Made by a program: the position numbers and the translations under genes. Shown here one piece after another: positions 16,633 to 25,300 of a DNA stretch of 64,000 bases. Below the pieces are notes generated by a model. The model worked only from the letters and a program-made list of their open reading frames with translations. It was not told the origin of the DNA and ran no database searches. Position 1 is the first letter of the stretch. Each line of letters starts with the position of its first letter. The DNA lies in the NCBI RefSeq assembly GCF_004101245.1, contig NZ_SCIN01000002.1, forward strand, positions 1,054,001 through 1,118,000. The letters run 5' to 3'. This stretch comes from Sphingomonas sp. UV9 (GTDB lineage Bacteria; Pseudomonadota; Alphaproteobacteria; Sphingomonadales; Sphingomonadaceae).

Positions 16633-17067
16633 ATGTTCTTTGTACGACAGGGGCCCTTATGGTTTCGGCTGACCACGGGCGCTCTCGTCGTCTGGGGAAT
16701 AATCGGCTGTTTCATGTGCTTCCAGCAGATCCGGCTCGGCGCCGACGCGATGGGGACGGCGAGCGATTATGACCGCGCGCTCTATGCGGCGTTACCCAAC
16801 TGGTACGATCCACTGTTCACCGTCGCGGTACTGGCCGGCCTGATCGGCGCGGTATTGTTGTTCATGCGCCGCGCCAGTGCCCGCCCATTCCTGATCGCAT
16901 CGCTGGGCGCCACGATCGTTCAGTTCGGCTGGCTGTTCGCCACCACCGATATCGTCGCACGCAAGGGCGCCAGCGCGACGCTCGGACTGCCCTTGGTCAT
17001 CATCGGAATCGCGGCGTTCACGCTCTGGCTCGTCGGCCATGCCCGGCAGAAGGGCTGGGCGGTGTGA
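16633..17067 (+). CDS. Small four-helix membrane protein, function unknown
   Basis: The 144-residue product has four predicted membrane helices, roughly residues 13-33, 57-77, 85-104 and 117-136. Loops are short and the C-terminus is basic (GHARQKGWAV). AAAGGGGGGGCGGC precedes the ATG at 16633 as a strong ribosome site. Similar small proteins are common in sphingomonads and are sometimes labelled sugar transporter, but nothing here supports transport. It stands alone between the receptor remnant and panB. Confidence 0.7.
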   Translation: MFFVRQGPLWFRLTTGALVVWGIIGCFMCFQQIRLGADAMGTASDYDRALYAALPNWYDPLFTVAVLAGLIGAVLLFMRRASARPFLIASLGATIVQFGWLFATTDIVARKGASATLGLPLVIIGIAAFTLWLVGHARQKGWAV

Positions 17068-17165
17068 TCGCCGCTCGGCCGATGCTCCGAACTGGGCCGA
17101 TGCTCCGACCCGGACCGACGATCCGAAGGCTGGGCGAGCTCCCGCGCGCGCGCTACTGACGTCCC

Positions 17166-18026
17166 ATGTCCACGACCTACACCCTCGACACCGCGACGAG
17201 TCGCGCGAACCCGACGCCCGCTCCGCTGAAGCGCCTGACGATCCCCGCGATCCGCCGCCAGAAGGGCAAGACGCCGCTCGTCATGCTCACCGCTTATACG
17301 GTGCGGACCGCGCAGTTGCTCGATCCCCACTGCGACATGCTGCTCGTCGGCGACAGCTTGGGGCAGGTGATCTACGGCCTCCCCTCGACCGTGCCCGTCA
17401 CGCTGGAGATGATGGCGGCCCACGGTGCGGCGGTGGTGCGGGGCAGCTATCACGCGGTCGTCGTCATCGACATGCCGTTCGGCAGCTACGAGGCGTCACC
17501 CGAAAAGGCGTTCGAGAGCGCGGCGTGGTTGCTGAAACAGACCGGCGCGGCGGCGGTGAAGCTGGAAGGCGGCACCGCGATGGCGCCGACCGTCAAGTTT
17601 CTCACCGAGCGCGGTATCCCGGTGATGGGCCATGTCGGCCTCACCCCCCAGGCGGTGAACGTGCTCGGCGGCTACGGCGCCCGCGGTCGCACGCCCGGGG
17701 AAGCCGCGAAGATCGTCGCCGACGCGCAGGGCATCGCCGAAGCCGGCGCGTTCTCATTGGTGATCGAAGGCGTGGTCGAGCCGATCGCGATCGAGATCAC
17801 CGACACCATCGCCTGCCCGACGATCGGCATCGGTGCATCGGCGCAGTGCGACGGCCAGGTGCTGGTAACCGAGGACATGCTCGGGATGTTCGACCGTACC
17901 GCAAAGTTCGTGAAGCGGTTCGCCGATATCGCCGACACCATTTCGTCCGCGACGCAGACCTATGCGGACGACGTTCGATCACGCACATTCCCCGGCCCCG
18001 AGCAGGTCTACGCGCCGAAGGATTGA
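17166..18026 (+). CDS. panB: 3-methyl-2-oxobutanoate hydroxymethyltransferase
   Basis: PanB adds a hydroxymethyl group to ketoisovalerate in pantothenate and CoA synthesis. The 286-residue product shows [12 protein letters not shown], the Mg-binding [27 protein letters not shown], and the VIEGVVE segment holding the catalytic Glu. IGIGAS and [16 protein letters not shown] finish the domain. An extra 20-residue N-terminal stretch precedes [12 protein letters not shown], so the true start could be slightly later, but no better site was seen. It begins about 100 bases after the preceding membrane protein gene. Confidence 0.94.
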   Translation: MSTTYTLDTATSRANPTPAPLKRLTIPAIRRQKGKTPLVMLTAYTVRTAQLLDPHCDMLLVGDSLGQVIYGLPSTVPVTLEMMAAHGAAVVRGSYHAVVVIDMPFGSYEASPEKAFESAAWLLKQTGAAAVKLEGGTAMAPTVKFLTERGIPVMGHVGLTPQAVNVLGGYGARGRTPGEAAKIVADAQGIAEAGAFSLVIEGVVEPIAIEITDTIACPTIGIGASAQCDGQVLVTEDMLGMFDRTAKFVKRFADIADTISSATQTYADDVRSRTFPGPEQVYAPKD

Positions 18027-18096
18027 TCCGCTTCCGTTTCGGTCCCGGCGCGGCTAAGGTCCGCGCCGTCCATCCCCCAATATTCCGGAGTTGTCC

Positions 18097-18849
18097 TTGG
18101 CCCTCCCGCCGAAAACCGATGAAGCATTCCTGCGCGAGGTCGACGAAGAACTCCGTCGCGACAAACTCGCCGGGTTCTGGACGAACTGGGGTATCTGGGT
18201 CGCGATCGGTGTCGTCGCCGCGCTCGCCGCACTCGCCGGCTTCCTGTACTGGCAGCATCACAATGGCGAGGCTGCCGGTGTCGAGGGCGAACAGCTTCAG
18301 GCCGCCTACGACTCGCTCGGCGCCAACAACGCCGCAGCCGCGTCCAAGCCGCTCGCCGAACTCGCCAAGTCGAACCATGACGGCTACCGCGCGCTGGCGC
18401 TGTTCACGCAGGCCGACGTGCTCCTCCAGAAGGACGACCTGAAGGGCGCCGCCGCGAAGCTTGGGGCGATCGCCGCGGACACCTCGCTCGCCAAGCCGTT
18501 CCGCGATCTCGCGCTGGTCCGCCAGACTTCGGCAGAGTTCGACACGTTGAAACCGCAGGTCATCGTCGAGCGGCTCCGTCCGCTCGCCGTCCCCGGTGGT
18601 CCGTGGCTCGGCAGCGCGGGCGAGATGGTCGCGATTTCCTATCTCCGCCTGAACCAGCGTCAGCAGGCGGGTGCGCTGTTCGGCCAGATCGCGCGTGATA
18701 CCGGCGTCCCTGAAACGATCCGTCAACGTGCGGTTCAGATGGCTGGCGTACTGGGCGTAGACGCTGTTCCCAGCGCGGGGGCCAGCGCCGGACCGACTGC
18801 CAGAGTGATCGCTCGGGCCGCATCAAACGAGGATACCAAGGCGCAATGA
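18097..18849 (+). CDS. YfgM-like membrane-anchored tetratricopeptide protein
   Basis: The 250-residue product has a short cytoplasmic N-terminus (TDEAFLREVDEELRRDKLAGFW) and one membrane helix (about 33-51). An Ala-rich periplasmic region follows with TPR-like helix pairs (AAYDSLGANNAAAASKPLAELA; GYRALALFTQADVLL). This matches YfgM/Ancillary SecYEG translocon family proteins, usually encoded just before bamB as here. The TTG at 18097 is preferred because CCGGAG lies six bases upstream; the TTG at 18091 touches it. Its end overlaps the bamB start by four bases. It probably helps periplasmic folding near the translocon. Confidence 0.8.
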   Translation: MALPPKTDEAFLREVDEELRRDKLAGFWTNWGIWVAIGVVAALAALAGFLYWQHHNGEAAGVEGEQLQAAYDSLGANNAAAASKPLAELAKSNHDGYRALALFTQADVLLQKDDLKGAAAKLGAIAADTSLAKPFRDLALVRQTSAEFDTLKPQVIVERLRPLAVPGGPWLGSAGEMVAISYLRLNQRQQAGALFGQIARDTGVPETIRQRAVQMAGVLGVDAVPSAGASAGPTARVIARAASNEDTKAQ

Positions 18850-20168
18850 TGAAGACATATCGGGTGACGGTCGCCGTCGCCGCGCTGATGGCGCTCAGCG
18901 GTTGCGGGATCTTCAAGGGCGGCGTGAAGAAGACGCCGACCGTCGGTGACCGCGTTTCGATCCTGGTCTCGGAGAACGAGGTCGAGACCGACAAGACGAT
19001 CGCCGACGTTCAGGTCCTGCTGCCCGCGCCCGCGGTCAACGACGCCTGGGCGCAGCCCGGCGGCAACCCGGCGAAGTCGATGGGCCAGCTGGCGCTCGGC
19101 GATCAGCCCCAGCGGGCGTGGCAGGCGACGATCGATGGCGGCTCGAGTCGCGAGCGTCTCGGCGCCGCGCCGGTCGTCGCCGACAACAAGCTGTTCGTGA
19201 CCGACGTCACCGCGACAGTCCATGCGTTTGCCGCCGACACCGGCGCGGCGTTGTGGAGCGCGGGCATCACCGAGGGCAAGCTGAACAAGGCGGCCCGCTT
19301 CGGCGGCGGCGTCAGCTATGACGACGGCAAGCTCTACGCCACCGACGGCGTCGGCGACGTCGTTGCGATGAACGCGGCCGACGGTGCGATCCTTTGGCGC
19401 GCCAAGCCCGGTGCGCCGCTCCGCGGTTCGCCGACCGTCGCCAACGGCGCAGTCTACGTCCTGACGCAGGACAACCAGGTCTTCTCGCTCAACCAGGCCG
19501 ACGGCAAGGTCCAGTGGGTCCAGTCAGGCACGCTGGAAACGCAGGGTGTGTTCGGCGTCGCGGCGCCCGCGGTCAGCCAGGGCACCGTGGTCGCCGGCTT
19601 CTCGAGCGGCGAACTCAGCGCCTATCGCTACGAGAATGGCCGCATCCTCTGGCAGGACGCCCTGTCGCGCACCTCGGTCACCACCTCGGTGTCGAGCCTG
19701 TCGGACATCGACGCCGCACCAGTGATCGACGGCGGCCGTGTCTACGCAGTCGGGCAGGGCGGCCGCATGGTCGCGCTCGAACTGTCGACCGGTCAGCGGC
19801 TGTGGGAGCAGAACTTCGCCGGCATCTCGACGCCGTGGATCGCGGGCGAGTGGCTGTTCGTGGTCACCGACGACGCGCGCCTCGTCTGCCTGTCGCGGTC
19901 GAACGGCAAGGCCCGCTGGATCGCCCAGCTGCCGCGCTTCCAGAACGAGAAGAAGCGCAGCAACGCCATCACCTGGTTCGGTCCGATCCTCGCCGGCAAC
20001 CGCCTCGTGCTCACCAACTCGCGCGGCGAGATCAATTTCGTCTCGCCGACCGATGGCACGGTAAGTTCGACGATCGAGACGAAGACGCCGTTCTCGCTGC
20101 CTCCGATCGTCGCCAACTCGACGCTCTACACGCTCGACCAGAAGGGCAAGGTCACCGCCTACCGGTGA
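18846..20168 (+). CDS. bamB: Outer membrane assembly lipoprotein BamB
   Basis: BamB is a beta-propeller lipoprotein of the complex that inserts outer membrane proteins. The 440-residue product has a lipoprotein signal with lipobox LSGC (Cys20). Repeated PQQ-type blades follow, for example VHAFAADTGAALWSAG, VVAMNAADGAILWRAKPG and VFSLNQADGKVQWVQ. The last strands end QKGKVTAYR. It is about 45 residues longer than E. coli BamB at the N-terminus, as is common in this group. It overlaps the YfgM-like gene and precedes der, the order seen in many proteobacteria. Confidence 0.9.
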   Translation: MMKTYRVTVAVAALMALSGCGIFKGGVKKTPTVGDRVSILVSENEVETDKTIADVQVLLPAPAVNDAWAQPGGNPAKSMGQLALGDQPQRAWQATIDGGSSRERLGAAPVVADNKLFVTDVTATVHAFAADTGAALWSAGITEGKLNKAARFGGGVSYDDGKLYATDGVGDVVAMNAADGAILWRAKPGAPLRGSPTVANGAVYVLTQDNQVFSLNQADGKVQWVQSGTLETQGVFGVAAPAVSQGTVVAGFSSGELSAYRYENGRILWQDALSRTSVTTSVSSLSDIDAAPVIDGGRVYAVGQGGRMVALELSTGQRLWEQNFAGISTPWIAGEWLFVVTDDARLVCLSRSNGKARWIAQLPRFQNEKKRSNAITWFGPILAGNRLVLTNSRGEINFVSPTDGTVSSTIETKTPFSLPPIVANSTLYTLDQKGKVTAYR

Positions 20169-20190
20169 CGCCAACTCGGGTGAACGCACT

Positions 20191-20310
20191 CCTCCCCCGC
20201 CAGGGGGAGGTGGCTGGCGCTTGCCAGACGGAGGGGGAGGAAAGAGCAACCGATGTTGCGTATCCTCCCCCTCCGTCACCTTCGGCGACACCTCCCCGTC
20301 ACAGGGGAGG
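20191..20310. repeat. Palindromic intergenic repeat, family D
   Basis: Starts CCTCCCCCGCCAGGGGGAGG and ends CCTCCCCGTCACAGGGGAGG, lying between bamB and der. Same layout as the other four family D copies. Confidence 0.85.
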
Positions 20311-20376
20311 ATCGTAAAATTCCATTGGCGACCCACCGTAGGTGACGCCAGCGCGTTCCCGCGCTAAGGGCACGCA

Positions 20377-21765
20377 ATGTCCAAACTCCCCGTGGTCGCG
20401 ATCGTCGGCCGCCCAAATGTCGGCAAGTCGACCCTGTTCAACCGCCTCGTCGGCAAGAAGCTCGCGCTGGTCGACGATCGGCCCGGCGTCACGCGTGATC
20501 GCCGGGAGGGCGACGCCTCGCTGATCGGCCTCGAATTCCGCATCATCGATACCGCCGGCTACGAGGATCACGACGCACAGACGCTGCCCGGCCGGATGCG
20601 CCAGCAGACCGAAGCCGCCGTCGCGCAGGCCGATGTCGCGCTCTTCCTGTTCGACGCCCGCGCCGGGATCGTCCCGCTCGACGAGGAAATCGCCCGCTGG
20701 CTGCGCACCGCCGACGTCCCTGTCATCCTCGTCGCCAACAAGGCCGAGGGTCGCGCAGGCGAAGACGGCATCCTCGAGTCACTGGCGCTCGGCTTCGGTG
20801 ACCCGGTCCAGCTCTCCGCCGAGCATGGCGAAGGCATGGGCGACCTGTTCGAAGGCCTGCTCCCGCTGCTCGAAGGCAAGGAAGAGCTGCCCGAGGAACA
20901 GCCCGACAACGAATATGAAGGCCCGTTGAAGCTCGCGATCGTCGGCCGTCCGAACGCCGGCAAGTCGACGCTCGTCAACCGCATCCTCGGCGAAGACCGG
21001 ATGATCACCGGCCCCGAGGCGGGCATCACGCGCGATTCGATCAGCGTCGATTACGATTGGCACCCGACCGGGGGCGAAGCGCGCAAGGTCCGCCTGATCG
21101 ACACCGCCGGCATGCGCAAGCGCGCCAAGGTGCAGGACAAGCTCGAGAAGATGTCGGTCGAGGACGCGCTCCACGCGGTGGACTTCGCCGAGGTCGTCGT
21201 GCTGCTGCTCGATGCCACGCTCGGCCTCGAGGCGCAGGATCTCCGTATCGCCGACAAGGTGCTGCAGGAGGGCCGTGCGCTCGTCATCGCGCTCAACAAA
21301 TGGGATATCGCCGAGAGCGCGTCGTCGCTGTTCAACGGCGTCAAGCGCGCGCTCGAGGACGGCCTGAGCCAGGTCAAGGGCGTCACCGTGATGACCGTGT
21401 CCGGTGCGACCGGCAAGGGCATCGACCAGTTGCTCCAGGCGTGTTTCGATACGCGCGATGCGTGGTCGAAGCGCGTCGGCACCGGCGAACTCAACCGCTG
21501 GTTCGAACGTGCGATCGAGGCGACCCCGCCGCCTGCCCCGGGCGGCAAGCGGATCAAGATGCGCTATGTCACGCAGGTCAAGACGCGTCCGCCCAGCTTC
21601 GTCATCTTCGGCACGCGCGTCGACCAGCTTCCCGCGAGCTATGAGCGCTATCTGGTCAATTCGATGCGCAAGGATCTCGGCTTCGGTGCGGTACCGGTCC
21701 GACTGATGTTCCGCGCGCCGAAGAACCCCTACGACGACAACGGCAGGGGCGGCGGCGGCAACTAG
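20377..21765 (+). CDS. der: Ribosome biogenesis GTPase Der (EngA)
   Basis: Der is an essential GTPase with two tandem G domains that helps assemble the 50S subunit. The 462-residue product has G1 motifs GRPNVGKS at 11-18 and GRPNAGKS at 190-197. DTAG motifs and the base-specificity motifs NKAE and NKWD are present. It ends in the KH-like domain (MRYVTQVKTRPPSFVIF, PVRLMFR). A Gly-rich tail (NGRGGGGN) closes it. It starts after a family D repeat behind bamB; a small TusA-like gene follows 33 bases later. Confidence 0.96.
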   Translation: MSKLPVVAIVGRPNVGKSTLFNRLVGKKLALVDDRPGVTRDRREGDASLIGLEFRIIDTAGYEDHDAQTLPGRMRQQTEAAVAQADVALFLFDARAGIVPLDEEIARWLRTADVPVILVANKAEGRAGEDGILESLALGFGDPVQLSAEHGEGMGDLFEGLLPLLEGKEELPEEQPDNEYEGPLKLAIVGRPNAGKSTLVNRILGEDRMITGPEAGITRDSISVDYDWHPTGGEARKVRLIDTAGMRKRAKVQDKLEKMSVEDALHAVDFAEVVVLLLDATLGLEAQDLRIADKVLQEGRALVIALNKWDIAESASSLFNGVKRALEDGLSQVKGVTVMTVSGATGKGIDQLLQACFDTRDAWSKRVGTGELNRWFERAIEATPPPAPGGKRIKMRYVTQVKTRPPSFVIFGTRVDQLPASYERYLVNSMRKDLGFGAVPVRLMFRAPKNPYDDNGRGGGGN

Positions 21766-21798
21766 GCGTCGGCAACTAGGCGCCGGAAACGAGACGGG

Positions 21799-22020
21799 GT
21801 GGTGTCCGGCGCGGTCCGCATCGATGCCCGGGGGATGCGCTGCCCCTGGCCGGCGGTGCGGCTCGCGCGCGCGCTGCGTGACGGCGCGCGCAAGATCGAG
21901 GTCCTGGCGGACGATCCGCAGGCCCCGACCGAAATTGCCACGGTCGCCGCGTCGGCCGATGCGACGGTAGAGATCATTTTGGATGAATTTTACCGGACCT
22001 TTGTCGTAACTTGTCGGTAG
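21799..22020 (+). CDS. TusA-like sulfur carrier protein
   Basis: A 73-residue protein with the TusA/SirA fold signature: RIDARGMRCPWPAVRLARAL, where Cys15 of the CPxP-like motif would carry the persulfide, then IEVLADDPQAPTEIATVA. The second Pro of CPxP is present (CPWP). Starts are GTG at 21799 or at 21802, behind GAGACGGGG. In E. coli TusA passes sulfur to tRNA thiolation; other members serve cofactor synthesis, and the target here is unclear. It follows der closely and is likely cotranscribed. Confidence 0.8.
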   Translation: MVSGAVRIDARGMRCPWPAVRLARALRDGARKIEVLADDPQAPTEIATVAASADATVEIILDEFYRTFVVTCR

Positions 22021-22104
22021 TATGACAACAGTGTGTTTACCTGGATCTGGTAAGCATTTGGCTCAGATCTTCATGGCGCTATTGCTCAACGGGAGAAGGC
22101 GACA

Positions 22105-22542
22105 GTGTCGTTCGAAGGAAGTACCTTGATCAACTGGCCCGCATATTCGCAGGCGCGCAGTGAACTGGGTGCAGGATTTGTCCGTATCCTGGGCTATTTC
22201 CGCGAGGATGGCGTGAAGTCGGTCGCGGCGATCGAGGCCGCGATGCGGTCGCTCAATGCCGCCGCGATGGTGATCCCGGCACATACCTTGAAAGGCGAAG
22301 CGCGGCAGTTCGGAGCGGAACCACTGGCCGATCTTGCCGAGGCGATCGAAGTCATAGCGCGCACGTGCTTGGAGATGCAGGAGACCCCCGAAGAGGCACT
22401 AGAGCACATCGTCCAGCTGCGGCCGCTGTTCGTGGAGACGCTGACGCTGCTGGAACGCGAAGCCAATCCGATCGTCGCACGCAAGCCAGCGGCAGGTGGC
22501 TTCGGCCGCCGCGCCATCCCTACGGGGTTCGGCGAAGACTAG
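22105..22542 (+). CDS. Orphan histidine phosphotransfer (Hpt) protein
   Basis: The 145-residue all-helical product has the Hpt phosphoacceptor motif AHTLKGEARQFG with His60, where the usual Lys and Gly positions are kept. Hpt proteins shuttle phosphate between response regulators and hybrid kinases. The start is a GTG behind GGGAGAAGG. No kinase or response regulator lies next to it, so its partners are encoded elsewhere. The C-terminal tail (residues 115-145) is basic and lacks a recognisable domain. A family D repeat follows it. Confidence 0.8.
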   Translation: MSFEGSTLINWPAYSQARSELGAGFVRILGYFREDGVKSVAAIEAAMRSLNAAAMVIPAHTLKGEARQFGAEPLADLAEAIEVIARTCLEMQETPEEALEHIVQLRPLFVETLTLLEREANPIVARKPAAGGFGRRAIPTGFGED

Positions 22543-22552
22543 GGGGACGCGA

Positions 22553-22675
22553 TCCTCCCCCGCCAGGGGGAGGTGGCAGGCGTCAGCCTGACGGAGGGGC
22601 AGGCCAGCGAAACCGCGGTTCCGTGTCCTCCCCTTCCGTGACCTTCGGCGACACCTCCCCCTGGCGGGGGAGGAT
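22553..22675. repeat. Palindromic intergenic repeat, family D
   Basis: Begins TCCTCCCCCGCCAGGGGGAG and ends in CCTCCCCCTGGCGGGGGAGG, between the convergent Hpt and bfr genes. The outer arms are nearly perfect inverted copies. Confidence 0.85.
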
Positions 22676-22718
22676 TAAGTCTTGCAGGCGATACCGGATC
22701 ACCGGCTTCGACCGTAAA

Positions 22719-23234
22719 TCACCCCTTCAAATACGGCGCCGCCCCAGCCTTGGGCGAATCATGCTCCGAGATCGAGTTCAGCTGGATGTAGTTGTGGATA
22801 CCCATCCGCGCGATCATCTCGAACTGGCGCTCGATCGTGTCGACATGCTCTTCCTCGCTGGCGAGGATGCGCGCGAACAGGTCGCGGCTGATATAGTCCT
22901 TGACCTCCTCGCAGTAGGAGATCGCGCCCTTCAATTGGACGGTCGCCTCGACCTCGAGCGCCAGATCCGACTTCAGGACCTCCTCGACGGTCTCGCCGAT
23001 GCGGAGGCGGCCGAGCAGCTGGAAGTTGGGCAGGCCATCGAGGAAGAGGATGCGCTCCGACAGCCAGTCGGCGTGCTTCATCTCGTCGATCGACTCCATC
23101 CGCTCATACTGGGCGAGCTTGTAGACGCCCCAATGCTCGAGCATCCGGTAATGGAGCCAATATTGGTTGACCGCGGTCAGCTCGTTCTTGAGCGCCTCGT
23201 TCAGAAATTCGATTACTTGGGGGTCGCCGCGCAT
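22719..23234 (-). CDS. bfr: Bacterioferritin
   Basis: Bacterioferritin forms a 24-subunit, heme-containing shell that oxidises and stores iron. The 171-residue product keeps the ferroxidase ligands Glu18, Glu51 and His54 and the heme ligand Met52 (IDEMKH). The later Glu and His in EVEATVQLK and SEEEHVDTIE are also present. The start at 23234 is chosen because GGAG lies eight bases upstream and the N-terminus MRGDPQVIEFLN aligns with E. coli numbering; an ATG at 23240 sits too close to that site. The ferredoxin gene bfd follows upstream on the same strand. Confidence 0.94.
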   Translation of the reverse strand: MRGDPQVIEFLNEALKNELTAVNQYWLHYRMLEHWGVYKLAQYERMESIDEMKHADWLSERILFLDGLPNFQLLGRLRIGETVEEVLKSDLALEVEATVQLKGAISYCEEVKDYISRDLFARILASEEEHVDTIERQFEMIARMGIHNYIQLNSISEHDSPKAGAAPYLKG

Positions 23235-23336
23235 GGCCATATCTCCGTCACCTCTGACGGACATGTAGCGCTGGGCCTGGCCTAACCGCAACCCGAAAAA
23301 TGGCGGATTTCTGCGGTTTGTTAGCTGTTGCGACGC

Positions 23337-23507
23337 TTATGCAGCAGCGCGTTCGTCGTTGATAATCGCTCGCGCTACCGACGTGCACTGGCCGCATTTG
23401 GGCTGGCGACCAAGCGAACGGAACGCCTGGCACGGCGTGGTGCAGCCGCCGCGTGCGCAACTGCGGACATCGGATTCTCGTATGGCATTGCAAACGCAGA
23501 CGACCAT
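23337..23507 (-). CDS. bfd: Bacterioferritin-associated ferredoxin
   Basis: Bfd is a small 2Fe-2S protein that reduces and releases iron from bacterioferritin. The 56-residue product has the four ligand cysteines at 4, 6, 38 and 41 (MVVCVCN and KCGQC), the same numbering as E. coli Bfd. Extra cysteines occur at 17, 22 and 26. The ATG at 23505-23507 follows AAGGAG. It is immediately upstream of bfr, about 100 bases apart, and the pair would be expected to respond to iron. Confidence 0.93.
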   Translation of the reverse strand: MVVCVCNAIRESDVRSCARGGCTTPCQAFRSLGRQPKCGQCTSVARAIINDERAAA

Positions 23508-23588
23508 GGAAGCTCCTTCGTGTTGGAGCCGGAATACGGATAATGCGAACCAGTCGCAAGCCCTTTTGCGTCTTAGTCGCAAATAGGC

Positions 23589-24839
23589 TCATCGGTTTGG
23601 CTCGAATGCAGACCCGCGTATCGGCTGCCACGCGAATCGCGACAGGCTACGCCATAGCCATTCGAGCGGGCCGTAGCGGAAGCGGTCGAGCCACGGTTTC
23701 GACCAGGCGAGCATCGCGATCCAGATCAGCAGCACGATCGCATACAGGGTAACGCGGGGGAGATAGCCGAACAGGCCGAAGCCATGGCCGTAGAACAGTG
23801 TCGTGCAGATCAGCGTGGTGCCGAGGTAGTTGGAGAATGCCATCCGGCCGGCGGCTGCGATTCGGGTGGTCAGCCAGCCGCCGGGCTGCGCGAGGAGGAT
23901 GATCGCGGCGGCGTAGCCGGCGATCATCGGCGGTCGTAGCGGGGTCGCAAGCGTGAGCCAGGACAGCGCGACGTACTGCGCCGCGAAACCATGGGCGATG
24001 GCGTATGCGGCGATCGACGCATAGCCGATGACGCCGGTGCCGAGTCCCAGCGCCGCGACAGCGACATAGCGACGCCGCGACCAGCCTCCGGTCAGGAACC
24101 CCGATCGCAGCCCGGCCATGCCGAGCAGCATGAAGCCGAGCGTTTCGGGGCCGCCTATCGTGAGAAAGGTGACGGGGCCGGTGACGTTCGCCCAGCGCCA
24201 GGCGACCATGTTGGCCCAGCCGCTGCGCCCGAGCGCAAGGTCTCGGGCGATCGCGGTGGGGGAGGGTTGGCCGAACTGATCCGCGAGCTTCTGCCACGTC
24301 TCGATGGCTTTCGCGCTGGCACCGGGGGCATGGGCGGCGGCATGTGTGTCGAAGGCATAGGCCGCGAGTCCGGCCAGTTGGACAATCTGGAGGCCGATGC
24401 ACAGGAGCGCGATGGCGATCAGCCAGCGGACGGGAAGCCGGACGAACATGAAGGCGAGCGCGCCGACCAGCGCGTAATGCGCGAGGATGTCGCCCCACCA
24501 GAGCAGATAGAGGTGCGCGATCCCGAACGCGAACAGCCATGCCATGCGGCGGAAATGGACCGTCGCGGCGTCCTCGTCGTTCGCCTCCGCGCGGTCGATG
24601 ACGAGCAGCATCGACGCGCCGAACAGGACCGAGAACAGCCCGCGCATCTTGCCGTCGACGAGGATGAAGGTGGCGACCCACGCGAACAGGTCGGGCGTGC
24701 TCGGCGGGCCCATCGAGGCGGGGGTCATATAGGCGAATTCGGGGAGCGCGAACGCGGCGATGTTGGCGGCGAGAATGCCCATCACGGCGACGCCGCGGAT
24801 GAGGTCGAGCGTGGCGATTCTGGCGGGGGCTGGGGTCAT
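23589..24839 (-). CDS. DUF418-family multi-pass membrane protein
   Basis: The 416-residue product begins RIATLDLIRGVAVMGILAANI, the typical opening of DUF418 and related acyltransferase-3-like membrane proteins. It has about ten hydrophobic helices. The C-terminal block (GRMAFSNYLGTTLICTTLFYGHGFGLFG, then GPLEWLWRSLS) is the DUF418 hallmark. Function is not known for the family; some relatives modify surface or exported molecules. It stands alone, downstream of a long repeat-bearing gap, with no clear ribosome site at its ATG. Confidence 0.85.
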   Translation of the reverse strand: MTPAPARIATLDLIRGVAVMGILAANIAAFALPEFAYMTPASMGPPSTPDLFAWVATFILVDGKMRGLFSVLFGASMLLVIDRAEANDEDAATVHFRRMAWLFAFGIAHLYLLWWGDILAHYALVGALAFMFVRLPVRWLIAIALLCIGLQIVQLAGLAAYAFDTHAAAHAPGASAKAIETWQKLADQFGQPSPTAIARDLALGRSGWANMVAWRWANVTGPVTFLTIGGPETLGFMLLGMAGLRSGFLTGGWSRRRYVAVAALGLGTGVIGYASIAAYAIAHGFAAQYVALSWLTLATPLRPPMIAGYAAAIILLAQPGGWLTTRIAAAGRMAFSNYLGTTLICTTLFYGHGFGLFGYLPRVTLYAIVLLIWIAMLAWSKPWLDRFRYGPLEWLWRSLSRFAWQPIRGSAFEPNR

Positions 24840-25045
24840 GCCGGCCGAGTGAAGTATAGGAAGTAGAGACGCTCGCGCGCGTCTTCATGACGGACCGGTG
24901 TGGCGTCGTGCGACGGTGCCGGCATGCGTGAGGGGAGCGGCGGTGCCATTCCGGATTGCTCGCATAGGCGAGGCGCGTAGGACAGCGTGATTTTATCCGG
25001 TCGCTGTGCGCACCGTCAGGGCAGGCTCTGGGGGCTGCGGTCTTC

Positions 25046-25101
25046 TTGTTCTCCCGCGAAGGCGGGAGCCCAGTCTGGGCCCCCGCCTTCGCGGGGGAAC
25101 A
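25046..25101. repeat. Palindromic intergenic repeat, family A
   Basis: TTGTTCTCCCGCGAAGGCGGGAGCC at left faces GGCCCCCGCCTTCGCGGGGGAAC-like sequence at right around CAGTCTGG. It is nearly the same as 4291-4348. Confidence 0.85.
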
Positions 25102-25135
25102 TTGTGCCGTTTCAGCCGGCCGTCCGCGCGACACC

Positions 25136-25245
25136 AAGCCGACCACCCCGGCGAAGGCCGGGGTCCAAATGGGGGACTTCAATAAGGACGGGCAGCGCGA
25201 GGTTACTGCGGCCATTCCAATTGGGCCCCGGCCTTCGCCGGGGGG
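25136..25245. repeat. Palindromic intergenic repeat, family B-like, ending in a G run
   Basis: CACCCCGGCGAAGGCCGGGGTC at left faces GGGCCCCGGCCTTCGCCGGGG at right. The right arm runs into fourteen consecutive G bases (25240-25253), which suggests slippage. Confidence 0.7.
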
Positions 25246-25300
25246 GGGGGGGGCGTGGGGGGCGTGAGCGGAACTCCGTTTACCCGCCCCCCGGGTCCCA

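Larger units (their letters stand above)
24840..25300. other. Gene-free gap with two palindromic repeats and a G14 run
   Basis: This 461-base gap lies between the start of the DUF418 gene and the end of purL, both read leftward. It contains a family A repeat, a family B repeat and, at 25240-25253, fourteen G in a row followed by GGGG-CGTG-GGGG. No credible coding sequence or RNA gene was seen. Confidence 0.7.
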
